Of a stretch of 64,000 nt of DNA, positions 26,231 to 33,920 are shown one piece after another. The translations under genes and the position numbers were made by a program. The DNA is from Streptomyces sp. CC228A (GTDB lineage Bacteria > Actinomycetota > Actinomycetes > Streptomycetales > Streptomycetaceae): positions 62,001-126,000 of the forward strand of contig NZ_JAJPUI010000013.1 in the NCBI RefSeq assembly GCF_021390935.1. Direction: 5' to 3'. A model generated the notes under the pieces. That model saw nothing but the letters and a program-made list of their open reading frames with translations. It made no database searches and was not told where the DNA came from. Each line of letters opens with the position of its first letter. Position 1 is the stretch's first letter.

Positions 26231-27944
26231 CTAGAAGACTGCTGAAAATGTTGGGTTCTGGCCTCGCCGCGTCAGCGGCGGGGCCAGACTCGTCTTGTGG
26301 TGCAAGGGGAGTGGGTTGGGGAGACGATCGGGCCGGATGTGTGGGAGACCTGCCGGGAGTTGATCCCGGCTGGGAGTGTCTTCGCGTTCCTGGCCGAGCA
26401 TCGTGGGCAGCTGTTTCCCGCGGTGATGTTCGAGGACATGTATCCGTCGGCGAACGGCCGTCCGTCGATGCCTCCGCAGGTCCTGGCCGCGGCGATCACG
26501 CTGCAGGCCCTGCATGGGATGTCGGACTTCGAGACGGTCCAGGAATTACGCTGTGACCTGCGGTGGAAGGCCGCGTGCGGGCTCGGCTTGCACGATATGG
26601 CGTTCGATCCTTCGCTGCTGGCCTACTTCCGCCGTCGTCTGGCCCGCTCGGCTTGCCCGAACCGGGTCTTCGAGGCGGTGCGCGAGGTCGTGAAGGCCAC
26701 CGGCGTGCTGAAGGGAAAGCACCGGCGGGCACTGGACTCCACCGTCCTCGATGACGCGGTGGCCACCCAGGACACCGTCACCCAGCTGATCTCCGCCGTG
26801 CGGGCGGTGATCCGTGAGGTCCCCGGCGCCGGACCTGCCGCGGCCGTGCAGTGCACCGCCCACGACTACAGCGACCCTGGCAAACCGAGGATCGCCTGGA
26901 ACGACCGGCAGGCCAGGGCGGACCTGGTGGACGCCCTCGTCGGTGACGCACTGCGGCTGCTGGGCCACCTGCCCGAACAGGAACTCGGCGAGAAGGCCGC
27001 GAACGCGGCCGGCCTGCTGGCCCTGGTCGCAGGCCAGGACGTCGAACCGGCCCAGGAGTCCGACGGCCGTGACGGACGCTGGCGCATCACCCGGGGGACC
27101 GCACCCGACCGCGTGGTTTCCACGGTTGATCCCGAGGCCCGGCACATCCACAAGAACCGGACCCGCCACCAGGAGGGCTTCCGTGCGCATGCCGCGTTCG
27201 AGCCCGAGGCGGGACTGTTCACCGAGGTCGCTCTCACCGCCGGCAGCGGAGCCGGCAACCACGAGGCCGCCGTCGCCCAAGACCTCCTCGCCGACGAGGA
27301 CCAGGACCTGACCGTCCTCGGTGACACCGCCTACGGAACCGGCGAACTCCGCGAAGCCCTCGAAGCCGACGGCCACACCCTCGTGATCAAGCCCCCGCCC
27401 CTGCGGCAGGCCATCCCCGGCGGCTTCACGACCGACGACTTCCACGTCGACACCCAGGCCGGCCACGTCACCTGCCCGGCCGGCCACACCAAAGCCCTCG
27501 GCCGCCCCCTCTCGGGCGGCAACCGCCAGGCCCAGTTCAAAAAAACTCTGCCTCGATTGCCCTTTGCGCGAACGCTGCACCAGGTCCAAGACCGGACGCG
27601 TCTTCAGCGTCCATCCCCAGTACGACCTCCTCAAAACCGCCCGGGACCAGGCCGCCACCAGCCAGGAATGGCAGGACGAGTACCGCCGCTGGCGACCACC
27701 CGTCGAACGCGCCATCGCCTGGCTCGTCGCCAAAGGCAACCGCCGCGTCCCCTACCGAGGCGTCCTCAAGAACAACACCTGGCTCCACAACCGGGCAGCC
27801 GCCCTCAACCTCCGCCGCCTCATCAACCTCGGACTCACCCACACCGGCACCACCTGGACCCTCACCCCCACCACCACATAGACCAAAGGGCCGCCCGGCC
27901 TACGGCCGGACAGCCCCCCAACAAGATCTTCATCGGCCTTCTAG
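26231..27944 (+). mobile_element. IS1182-like insertion sequence, copy 2 (frameshifted transposase)
   Basis: Second copy in direct orientation, bounded by CTAG at 26231-26234 and 27941-27944 (about 1,706 bp inside). The only difference noticed from copy 1 is an extra A in the A-run at about 27539-27545. The right-hand CTAG includes the TAG stop codon (complement) of the DUF2267 gene, so the gene ends exactly at the element edge. Confidence 0.88.
26297..27881 (+). pseudogene. IS1182-family transposase, interrupted by +1 frameshift
   Basis: The same coding sequence as copy 1 up to residue ~415 (RQAQFKK). The A-run there has seven A instead of six, so translation leaves the frame and continues into Arg/Pro-rich nonsense that runs past the element. 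The C-terminal part with the catalytic Glu lies in another frame (27564-27881). If real, the copy is inactive by itself but could be mobilised in trans by copy 1. Slippage on the A-run could also restore some full-length protein. Confidence 0.85.
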
Positions 27945-28375
27945 GCGGCTTGCGCGAGTTGGGCGCGGCCGAAGAGCAGGGCGTAGCCCTGCGGGAGCCG
28001 GCGCAGGAGCCGGTCGGTGAGGTCGGGTCCGGCCACATGGGCGACGGTGGTGAGGACGGACCCCACGTCCCAGCGGGTGGTGGCCAGGGACGCGCCGGTG
28101 CGGGTGGCGATGTCCTTGACGAAGGCCCAGCCGGTGAGGCACTCGTTCTCGGGTGGCTGGGCGGTGAAGATCCTGGCGGCCGGGCGGGGCAGGCAGGCGG
28201 CGAGCGCGACCCGCTCCTCTCCGGTCACCTGCCGCCCCAGCGCGCCCAGGACGGTGCGGACGACCTCTTCGGCGCGTTCGCGAGTGGGGTAGACGCCTTC
28301 GTAGCGGACGCGTTCGAGCATCTGCCGGTACGACACGGCCGGCCGGGCGGCGGTGGGCTGCGGCAGGGTCTGCAT
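27941..28375 (-). CDS. DUF2267 protein (first of tandem pair)
   Basis: 144 residues. DUF2267 features: SYRQMLERVRYEGVYPTRERAEEVVRTVLGAL, a helical repeat, and the C-terminal half DVGSVLTTVAHVAGPDLTDRLLRRLPQGYALLFG. Family function is unknown; members are small helical proteins common in actinomycetes and often near stress or heat-shock genes, as here. Its TAG stop is the CTAG at which the IS1182-like copy sits, so the coding sequence is complete. The N-terminus overlaps the end of the second DUF2267 frame. Confidence 0.82.
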   Translation of the reverse strand: MQTLPQPTAARPAVSYRQMLERVRYEGVYPTRERAEEVVRTVLGALGRQVTGEERVALAACLPRPAARIFTAQPPENECLTGWAFVKDIATRTGASLATTRWDVGSVLTTVAHVAGPDLTDRLLRRLPQGYALLFGRAQLAQAA

Positions 28376-28899
28376 GGACGGAAGGTCCTTTCTCGTGCGC
28401 GGTGTTCTGCTGTTGTGCCGTTGTGCGCGCTGGCCGTCCCGCCGGTGGGGGCTCCGGCGGGACGCGGCTCAGCGCGGTCGGGGGCCCGGCGCCGGGGGTC
28501 GGGCCGGGTGTGGCGGGGGGCGCCGAAGAGCAGGTCGTAGCCCGGCGGGAGCTGGAGGAGTATCCGCTGGGTCAGGTCGTCGCCAGCCACGTCGGCGGCC
28601 ACGCTCAGGACGGCGCCGACGTCCCACAGGGCGGTCGTCTCGGTGGCGCCGTCGATCCACGCCGCGGTGGCGCGGACGAACCGCTCGGCGGACAGGGGCT
28701 CCGCCGCCTGCAGGGGGTTGAGCAGGATCAGGGCGTAGCCCTCGGGGAGCCGGGCGGCCAGTTCCGTCCGGACGTCTCCGACGAGGTGGGCGCCCAGGAG
28801 AGCCAGCACGGTGCGGGCTGCCCGGTCCGCCTCGGCCTGCGTCCGGTACTCGCCGCGCTCCCGTACGTGTTCGAGGAACGCTTCGCGCCGCAGTGTCAT
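28225..28899 (-). CDS. DUF2267 protein (second of tandem pair) with odd C-terminus
   Basis: 224 residues, of which the first ~130 are a good DUF2267 domain (YRTQAEADRAARTVLALLGAHL, then DVGAVLSVAADVAGDDLTQRILLQLPPGYDLLFGA), similar to the neighbour. The remaining ~90 residues are Arg/Pro/Ser-rich and overlap the start of the downstream DUF2267 gene by 151 bp in another frame. The true gene may end earlier, with its stop lost to a mutation or a sequencing indel. The pair probably arose by tandem duplication. Confidence 0.7.
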   Translation of the reverse strand: MTLRREAFLEHVRERGEYRTQAEADRAARTVLALLGAHLVGDVRTELAARLPEGYALILLNPLQAAEPLSAERFVRATAAWIDGATETTALWDVGAVLSVAADVAGDDLTQRILLQLPPGYDLLFGAPRHTRPDPRRRAPDRAEPRPAGAPTGGTASAHNGTTAEHRARERTFRPCRPCRSPPPPGRPCRTGRCSNASATKASTPLANAPKRSSAPSWARWGGR

Positions 28900-29014
28900 C
28901 GCTGGGTTTCTCCCTCCCGGTGGGCCTGGCGGCGGAGGGCGGCAAGGAGGGGGATGCCGCCCTTCGCCGACGGCAGGCGAGGCGGGTCACCGGTGACCGG
29001 TCACGGCGGGGGTG

Positions 29015-29452
29015 TCAGCCCTGGATCTCCTTGCGTCCCCCGGCGGTGGTGATGGCCACCTTGCGGGGCTTGGCCCGTTCGGCGATCGGGATGCGCAGGG
29101 TGAGGACACCCGCTTCGTAGTCGGCGCTGATGTGTTCGGTGTCGAGGGTGTCGGCCAGCATCACCTGACGGGAGAAGACGCCCTGCGGGCGTTCCGCCAG
29201 CTCCATCTGCACCTCGTCACCGGTGGGCGCCGGCCGCCGCTCGGCCTTGACGGTGAGCATGTTGCGCTCGACGTCGATGTCGATCGCGTCCGGCTGCACG
29301 CCCGGGATGTCGAAGGCGATGACGTACTGCTCACCGTCACGGAAGGCGTCCATCGGCATGGCCGAGGGCCTTGACCAGGTGCCCGACGGTGCGTCGAGGA
29401 GCCGCTGGGTGAGCCGGTCGAGTTCACGGAAGGGATCGGTGCGCATCAGCAT
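29015..29452 (-). CDS. hsp18: Small heat shock protein Hsp18 (Hsp20/alpha-crystallin family)
   Basis: 145 residues from the ATG at 29452, with GGAGGTG about 11 bp upstream. N-terminal MLMRTDPFRELDRLTQRLL is followed by the alpha-crystallin domain (~40-130: DGEQYVIAFDIPGV, then the QVMLADTLDTEHISADYEAGVLTLRIPIAE strands). It prevents aggregation of unfolded proteins as an ATP-independent holdase. It is divergent from a RheA-type gene, with two RheA-like operators between. A promoter with -35 TTGTCA (29538-29533) and -10 TACAAC (29515-29510), spaced 17 bp, is overlapped by operator 1, so control by RheA is well supported. Confidence 0.92.
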   Translation of the reverse strand: MLMRTDPFRELDRLTQRLLDAPSGTWSRPSAMPMDAFRDGEQYVIAFDIPGVQPDAIDIDVERNMLTVKAERRPAPTGDEVQMELAERPQGVFSRQVMLADTLDTEHISADYEAGVLTLRIPIAERAKPRKVAITTAGGRKEIQG

Positions 29453-29518
29453 CGTGAGAACACCTCCGATTCGCTTCTGCTGTATGCCCATGCGCTGTCG
29501 GTTGATTCCGTTGTACCA

Positions 29519-29537
29519 TGTCATCGAATCGATGACA
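29519..29537. promoter_or_regulatory. RheA operator 1, inside the hsp18 promoter
   Basis: TGTCATC-GAATC-GATGACA is a perfect 7-5-7 inverted repeat identical in form to the published RheA site upstream of hsp18 in Streptomyces albus (from memory). It covers the spacer and -35 of the predicted hsp18 promoter, so bound RheA would block RNA polymerase. Confidence 0.85.
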
Positions 29538-29545
29538 AGCATGAG

Positions 29546-29564
29546 CGTCATCCATTCGATGACG
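29546..29564. promoter_or_regulatory. RheA-like operator 2, next to the rheA start
   Basis: CGTCATC-CATTC-GATGACG is a second perfect 7-5-7 inverted repeat, centred 27 bp from the first and ending just before the rheA RBS (GGAGGG). It would allow autorepression of rheA. Confidence 0.75.
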
Positions 29565-29579
29565 ACCGGAGGGATGGCC

Positions 29580-30263
29580 ATGACCGCTGACGACCGCGTG
29601 GACGCCGACGGGCAGGCACCGCCCGCCCGGGCGCTTCCACCGTCGGTTCCCGCCGCGCAGGCCGCCCTTGAGGCGATCACCGCCGCCCTCGCCACGGCCG
29701 AGACGCCCGGAGCGCGCGCCGGGGCAGCGGGGCAAGGGGAGGCGTCCCCGGCCGAGCAGGCACTCGCGGCACTGCTGCTGCTCCGGCTGACCAGGGAGCG
29801 GCTGGCCGGCTGGGAGACCCGCCTGATCGAGGCGGCACGGCACGCGGGGGCCAGCTGGACGGACCTGGCAGCCCCGCTGGGCGTGGCCAGCCGGCAGGCC
29901 GCGGAGCGCCGTTACCTGCGGCTGCGCCCGGGCGCTCCCGGTACCACCGGCGAGCAGCGCGTCCAGGCCACCCGCGACCGGAGGGCGTCCGACCGCAGGG
30001 TCGCCGCCTGGGCCCGTGACAACGCCTCGCGCCTGCGCCAGCTCGCCGGGCAGCTCTCAGCGCTCGACGACCTTCCCGACGAGACCCGCACCCTCCTGGG
30101 CCGGGCCCTCGGCGACCACGACCCGGCCGCCCTGCTGGCGCCGCTCGCGGACGCCCGCGCGCACCTGGACGGCGGCCACGCGGAACTGCGCGGCCGCCTC
30201 GACGCCGTCAGCGAGCACACCGCCGGCCTGCGCCGTCCCCCCGGCGATGCGGAGGGGCCCTGA
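29580..30263 (+). CDS. rheA: RheA-type repressor of hsp18
   Basis: 227 residues from the ATG at 29580; the ATG at 29574 touches the RBS GGAGGG and is less likely. The sequence matches the actinomycete HSP18 regulator family: SPAEQALAALLLLRLTRERLAGWE, then a helix-turn-helix region ASWTDLAAPLGVASRQAAERRYLRLRPG, DRRVAAWARDNASRLRQLAGQ and a helical C-terminus. Family knowledge: RheA is both thermosensor and repressor, losing DNA binding on heating. It is divergently transcribed from hsp18 with two matching operators between, which fixes its target and suggests autoregulation. Confidence 0.85.
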   Translation: MTADDRVDADGQAPPARALPPSVPAAQAALEAITAALATAETPGARAGAAGQGEASPAEQALAALLLLRLTRERLAGWETRLIEAARHAGASWTDLAAPLGVASRQAAERRYLRLRPGAPGTTGEQRVQATRDRRASDRRVAAWARDNASRLRQLAGQLSALDDLPDETRTLLGRALGDHDPAALLAPLADARAHLDGGHAELRGRLDAVSEHTAGLRRPPGDAEGP

Positions 30264-30598
30264 TCCCGACACGGCGCGGCGCGGCGGCCCCACAGGAAAG
30301 CGGCGGTCGCCCGGCCTGCGCCGCGGCGCGGACGGACCGCTCCGACACCGCGGAGGGCCTGCCTGCGGGATCAGGGCCGGGATCAGGGCCGGAGTCGGCG
30401 CCGGCATCGCCCGCGCGGCCGCCGCGCAAGGCGTGACCCGCGGGGCCGGCGCTCCGGGTTGCCGGGGAGCCCGCGGGAGCACCGCGTACGGCGGCGGCCC
30501 ACCGCGTGGAGCCGCCGGCGCTCACGTCACTGCCGCGGGAGAACGTGTATGCGTACGGGGAGGGGCGGTGCCAGGATGGGGCGGGGAGGCGAGGTGCC
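30264..30598. other. Spacer without a supportable gene
   Basis: 335 bp between rheA and the TOPRIM gene. The open frames are low-complexity. GGATCAGGGCCGGGATCAGGG-like short direct repeats occur near 30368-30395. No promoter was recognised. Confidence 0.45.
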
Positions 30599-31252
30599 GT
30601 GGACGCTCTGGGGCAGTTCCGCCTGGCGGTCGGCGCGTGGGCGGCCGGCGGGCCGGGGGCGGCGGAGGCCGCCGCGGTGGCCAGGGCACGGGCCGGCGGG
30701 GTGCGCAGGGTCGTGCTGGTCGAGGGGGACAGCGACCGCGTCGCCCTCGAAACCCTGGCCGCCCGCCACGGCCGGGACCTCGGGGCGGAGGGTGTGGCGG
30801 TGGTGCCGCTGGGAGGCGCGACGAGCATCGGGCGCTTCCTCGACGTGTGCGGGCCCGCCGGGCTGGGACTGCCGTTGGCGGGGCTGTGCGACGTCGGTGA
30901 GGAGCGGCACTTCCGACGTCACCTGGAACGCGTCGGTCTGGCCTCGCAGCTCGCCCCGTCCGACCTGGAGGACCTCGGATTCCATGTGTGCGTAGCGGAC
31001 CTTGAGGACGAGCTGATCCGCGCCCTCGGGGCCGACGGCGTGCGGCAGGTGATCGAGGCCCAGGGCGAAGCCCGCCCCTTCCACACCTTCCAGAACCAGC
31101 CCGTGCAGCGGGAGTGGCCCGTGGAACGCCAGTTGCGCCGCTTCATGGGCACGCACAGCGGCCGCAAGGCGCAGTACGCACGGGCACTGGTCACCCACCT
31201 GGACCTCGGCCGTGTTCCCGGGCCACTGCAGCGGCTCCTCGGATGCGTCTGA
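30599..31252 (+). CDS. TOPRIM-domain protein (OLD-nuclease C-terminal-like)
   Basis: 217 residues from the GTG at 30599, chosen because GGGGAGGCGAGG lies just upstream; an upstream ATG at 30506 is possible. TOPRIM features: VVLVEGDSDRVALETLA with the conserved Glu, GGATSIGRFLDVCG, then the acidic LAGLCDVGEE and HVCVADLEDELI. The tail (FHTFQNQPVQREWP, RRFMGTHSGRKAQYARALV) resembles stand-alone OLD-type TOPRIM proteins that lack the ATPase half. Whether it cleaves DNA is unknown. No partner ATPase or defence gene is adjacent. Confidence 0.75.
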   Translation: MDALGQFRLAVGAWAAGGPGAAEAAAVARARAGGVRRVVLVEGDSDRVALETLAARHGRDLGAEGVAVVPLGGATSIGRFLDVCGPAGLGLPLAGLCDVGEERHFRRHLERVGLASQLAPSDLEDLGFHVCVADLEDELIRALGADGVRQVIEAQGEARPFHTFQNQPVQREWPVERQLRRFMGTHSGRKAQYARALVTHLDLGRVPGPLQRLLGCV

Positions 31253-31304
31253 CGCACCGGACGCCCGCCGGCACGGGAACCGCCCGGACGGCGACCACCC
31301 CACG

Positions 31305-31358
31305 CCGGTCTGCCGGTCTGCCGGTCTGCCGGTCTGCCGGTCTGCCGGTCTGCCGGTC
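31305..31358. repeat. 8-bp minisatellite CCGGTCTG (six copies)
   Basis: Six perfect tandem copies of CCGGTCTG plus a partial seventh lie in the convergent spacer between the TOPRIM and YoaK-like genes. Confidence 0.92.
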
Positions 31359-31433
31359 GCGGATACCGCCTGGACGGCGACCCGCCACACCGGGCCGCCG
31401 GTCCGCAGGGACAGCCCCCTCGTACGGCCATCC

Positions 31434-32138
31434 TCAGCTCCGCCCGCCCAGGGGCCGGGCGGACCACAGGCTGAGCGCGACGAGCAGCACCAGGACGGCG
31501 GCGAGCAGGATCACGACGGACAGAGGCAGCCCCGCGGCGAGGAGCGCAGCGCCCAGGAACCCGCCGGCGAACATGCCGAGGACGGAGAACGCGCGCCGCG
31601 CCCAGGAGCCCTTGCCGTAGCCGAGAGCCGGGTCGCGTCCGAGCGGTGACGCGGCGACCAGGCCGGTGAGGGAGCGGGTGACGAGCGTGGTCGGCATGTC
31701 GGGGACGGGCAGCCGGAGCGTCGTGACGTTGCGTACCCCCATGGCCAGCGCCAGGCCGGCGATGACGAGCAGGTGGCGTCCTGTGGGGGTGCCCCCGGCG
31801 TCCCCGAGCCCCCAGCCGGTGAGCGCGGCGGCTGCGAGCAGCAGCGCCTCGGTGACGAGCGCGGTGGTGAGCCAGCGCCGCCGGCGCTCCTCCGCACCGG
31901 ACTCCAGCCGCGCTCCGAGGACGGCGCCGAGGGTGAACGCGGCGAGGGAGACCCCGGAGGCGGCGGGCGGCAGCCCTCCGCGGCCCGCCGCCGTGAACGC
32001 GAGGAAGAGGACGTTGCCTGTCTGCATGGCGATGAACACGGGCCCCAGCGCGAGGAAGCTGACGGCTTCGATCGCTCCGGTCGACAGGGTCAGCAGTGTC
32101 ATGCGCGAGGTCGGCACGGTCGGGGTGTCCTGCGGCAT
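31434..32138 (-). CDS. DUF1275 (YoaK-like) membrane protein
   Basis: 234 residues with about six hydrophobic segments. The DUF1275 pattern is visible: STGAIEAVSFLALGPVFIAMQTGNVLFL at the N-terminus, a central GLALAMGVRNVTTLRLPVPDMPTTLVTRSLTGL and two helices at the C-terminus. The family is widespread in bacteria, located in the inner membrane, and has no established substrate. It stands alone. Confidence 0.85.
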   Translation of the reverse strand: MPQDTPTVPTSRMTLLTLSTGAIEAVSFLALGPVFIAMQTGNVLFLAFTAAGRGGLPPAASGVSLAAFTLGAVLGARLESGAEERRRRWLTTALVTEALLLAAAALTGWGLGDAGGTPTGRHLLVIAGLALAMGVRNVTTLRLPVPDMPTTLVTRSLTGLVAASPLGRDPALGYGKGSWARRAFSVLGMFAGGFLGAALLAAGLPLSVVILLAAVLVLLVALSLWSARPLGGRS

Positions 32139-32390
32139 TCTGCTCCTCGGACAGGCGCTTCACCCCCGGCGGCATTGTTCCGCCTTCCACGCGTACGGAC
32201 GCGGCACCGGTCCGCACCCGGGGCCGCGACCCGCACGACCGGCCCAGTGCGGCAGGTGCCGGCGGGTCCGGACGGCGTAACTCCGGGTGGGACGGGCCCC
32301 CGACAGGGGCAGCAGAAATCCGGCCCTCCGAGTCGGCGGCATCGCGTTCCGAGGACGGCACGACCACACGGCCGCACGACACCCTGACAC

Positions 32391-32438
32391 CGCGCCACCG
32401 CGCCACCGCGCCACCGCGCCACCGCGCCACCGCGCCAC
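32391..32438. repeat. 8-bp minisatellite CGCGCCAC (six copies)
   Basis: Six perfect tandem copies of CGCGCCAC are followed by degenerate GCATCACGACACCGGG units to about 32510. They lie in the 461-bp spacer between the divergent YoaK-like and DUF2975 genes, upstream of the DUF2975 promoter. Confidence 0.92.
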
Positions 32439-32541
32439 CGGAAGCATCACAACACCGGGAGCATCACGACACCGGGGCGCCGCGACACCGGGGCGCCGCG
32501 ACACCCGTGCGCCCGGGAGCCGTCCAGGTCCGCTCCACGAC

Positions 32542-32570
32542 TTGCCGCATCTATCGTTTCTCGATAGATT
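32542..32570 (+). promoter_or_regulatory. Promoter and operator of the DUF2975-XRE pair
   Basis: ATCTATCG-TTTCT-CGATAGAT (32549-32569) is a perfect 8-5-8 inverted repeat. It overlaps a possible promoter: -35 TTGCCG at 32542-32547, 17 bp, -10 TAGATT at 32565-32570. It lies 30 bp upstream of the DUF2975 start. The XRE regulator encoded second in the pair is the obvious candidate to bind it. Confidence 0.6.
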
Positions 32571-32599
32571 TCCATCGCCTTACGATTGAAGGAGTCGCC

Positions 32600-33091
32600 A
32601 TGGGGAAACTCACGCTGTTCGCTCTGCGCGCCGTGATCGCGGTGCTGCTCGCCGGTTCGGTGTTCGGGCAGACCGTCATGGTCGCGCTGCTGGGCGCCGA
32701 CCTGGACGAGAGCCCGCTGGCCGACCGGAGCATCCCGATCCTCGTCATCACGGTGCTCGGGATCGTGGCGGCTCAGGCTGTCCTCGTGTGCGTGTGGCGA
32801 CTGGCGGCCATGGTGCGCCGGGGGACGGTGTTCTCGCCGGACGCCTTCCGCTACGTACACGTGGTGATCGGCGCGTTCACCGCGGCCGCGGTCCTGGTGT
32901 TCGCGCTCGGAGTGGTCCTGGCGCCCGGTGAGGCCGTCGCGCCGGGCATCGTGCTGCTGCTCGGCGGGGTGTCGCTCGCGGTCTTCGGAGTCGCGCTCGT
33001 CGTCCTGGTCCTGCGGATGCTGCTCGCTCAGGCCGTGGCGCGGGACGTCGAGGCGTCCCGGATGCGGGCCGAGCTGGAGGAGGTGATCTGA
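32600..33091 (+). CDS. DUF2975 membrane protein
   Basis: 163 residues from the ATG at 32600, with GAAGGAG upstream. Four hydrophobic segments form the DUF2975 fold, with LAAMVRRGTVFSPDAFRYV between helices two and three and a charged C-terminus (ARDVEASRMRAELEEVI). DUF2975 proteins are commonly paired with a small XRE regulator in Gram-positive bacteria, exactly as here: the regulator's ATG overlaps this stop codon (TGATG). Function is unknown. Confidence 0.85.
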   Translation: MGKLTLFALRAVIAVLLAGSVFGQTVMVALLGADLDESPLADRSIPILVITVLGIVAAQAVLVCVWRLAAMVRRGTVFSPDAFRYVHVVIGAFTAAAVLVFALGVVLAPGEAVAPGIVLLLGGVSLAVFGVALVVLVLRMLLAQAVARDVEASRMRAELEEVI

Positions 33092-33366
33092 TGCCGATCG
33101 TCGTGGACGTCGACGTCATGCTGGCGAAGCGGAAGATGTCCGTGGGCGAGCTGGCCGACCGCGTGGGCATCACCCCGGCCAACCTGGCCGTGCTGAAGAA
33201 CGGCCGCGCCAAGGCGGTCCGCTTCACCACGCTTGCTGCCCTGTGCGAGGTCCTGGAGTGCCAGCCGGGGGACCTGCTGCGCTGGGAGCCCGACCCTCCG
33301 GCCGGTCCCCCGGCGCATCAGCCGGGCCGCCCGCAAGCGGAGTCGGCCGACGGGGTGCGGGCCTGA
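33091..33366 (+). CDS. Small XRE (Cro/CI) transcriptional regulator, YozG-like
   Basis: 91 residues. The core (~1-68) is a compact helix-turn-helix: VDVDVMLAKRKMSVGELADRVGITPANLAVLKNGRAKAVRFTTL, then LCEVLECQPGDLLRWEP, typical of the YozG type. A short Pro-rich tail follows. It overlaps the DUF2975 gene by one base, so the two are co-translated. It may repress its own operon through the palindrome at 32549-32569 (inference). Confidence 0.87.
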   Translation: MPIVVDVDVMLAKRKMSVGELADRVGITPANLAVLKNGRAKAVRFTTLAALCEVLECQPGDLLRWEPDPPAGPPAHQPGRPQAESADGVRA

Positions 33367-33460
33367 CACGGAGCGAAGGGCAGCCGGAGGTCGGCGGGGC
33401 GGTGCGCCCGAGGCGCCGATGGTCGGCTCCCGGCAAGGGACCCGCGCGCGCAAGAGGTGT

Positions 33461-33625
33461 GAGGCACCGAAGCCGCCACCCCCGCACCGAAGCCGCCGTC
33501 TCCACGCCGAAGCCACCGCCCCCGCACCGAAGTCGCCGTCTCCACGCCGAAGCCACCGCCCCCGCACCGAAGTCGCCGCCTCCGTGCCGAAGCCACCGCT
33601 CCCGCACCCAAGCCGCCACCCGCGC
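33461..33625. repeat. 40-bp direct repeats upstream of the monooxygenase gene
   Basis: Four units of 40 bp period (CACCGAAGTCGCCGTCTCCA then CGCCGAAGCCACCGCCCCCG) begin at about 33485, 33525 and 33565 with degenerate flanks. Each is itself two imperfect ~20-bp halves. No coding function is apparent. Confidence 0.85.
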
Positions 33626-33710
33626 GCGGCAGTTGCCGCTGAAGTGCACAGCTGCCGGCCCTCCGCCGGCGGGCACAACCGGTCCGCCACCGGTACGCAC
33701 AAACAGAAAG

Positions 33711-33736
33711 GGCAAGGAGGTCACCGTCTCCTTGCC
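33711..33736. terminator. 9-bp inverted repeat, possible terminator before the monooxygenase leader
   Basis: GGCAAGGAG-N8-CTCCTTGCC is a perfect inverted repeat followed by ACTCTC rather than T residues. It may end upstream transcription from the XRE pair or be another regulatory site. Confidence 0.45.
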
Positions 33737-33758
33737 ACTCTCAACGTATAGCGCAAGG

Positions 33759-33779
33759 GGGGCCTTGCGGCAAGGCCCC
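33759..33779. promoter_or_regulatory. Rifamycin-associated-element-like inverted repeat
   Basis: GGGGCCTTG-N3-CAAGGCCCC (centre CGG) closely resembles the rifamycin-associated element described upstream of rifamycin-inactivating genes in actinomycetes, as I remember it. A TATAGC hexamer (33747-33752) that could serve as -10 lies just before it. It is about 140 bp upstream of the monooxygenase start. Confidence 0.7.
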
Positions 33780-33920
33780 GGCCCTGCCCCAGAATGGCCG
33801 ACCACGGCCGGAACCCACGGAAATGACCGGTTGGGCGCGTTCCTGCACTGCTCCCGGTGCAGACGGCGCCCACGCAGGTGGGGCGGCCGTTCCGAATCCC
33901 CTCGGCGAACGGGCCTTCTG

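Noticed and set aside
23552..27944. The IS array considered as a composite transposon carrying cargo
   Set aside because: Between the two IS1182-like copies there is only the IS982-like element, with no passenger gene.
30599..31252. An OLD/GajA-type phage-defence system around the TOPRIM gene
   Set aside because: No ATPase, helicase (GajB-like) or other defence gene lies nearby, and the protein has only the TOPRIM half.
31305..32438. Short tandem repeats considered as a CRISPR array
   Set aside because: Units are 8 bp with no spacers and no cas genes nearby, so they are minisatellites.
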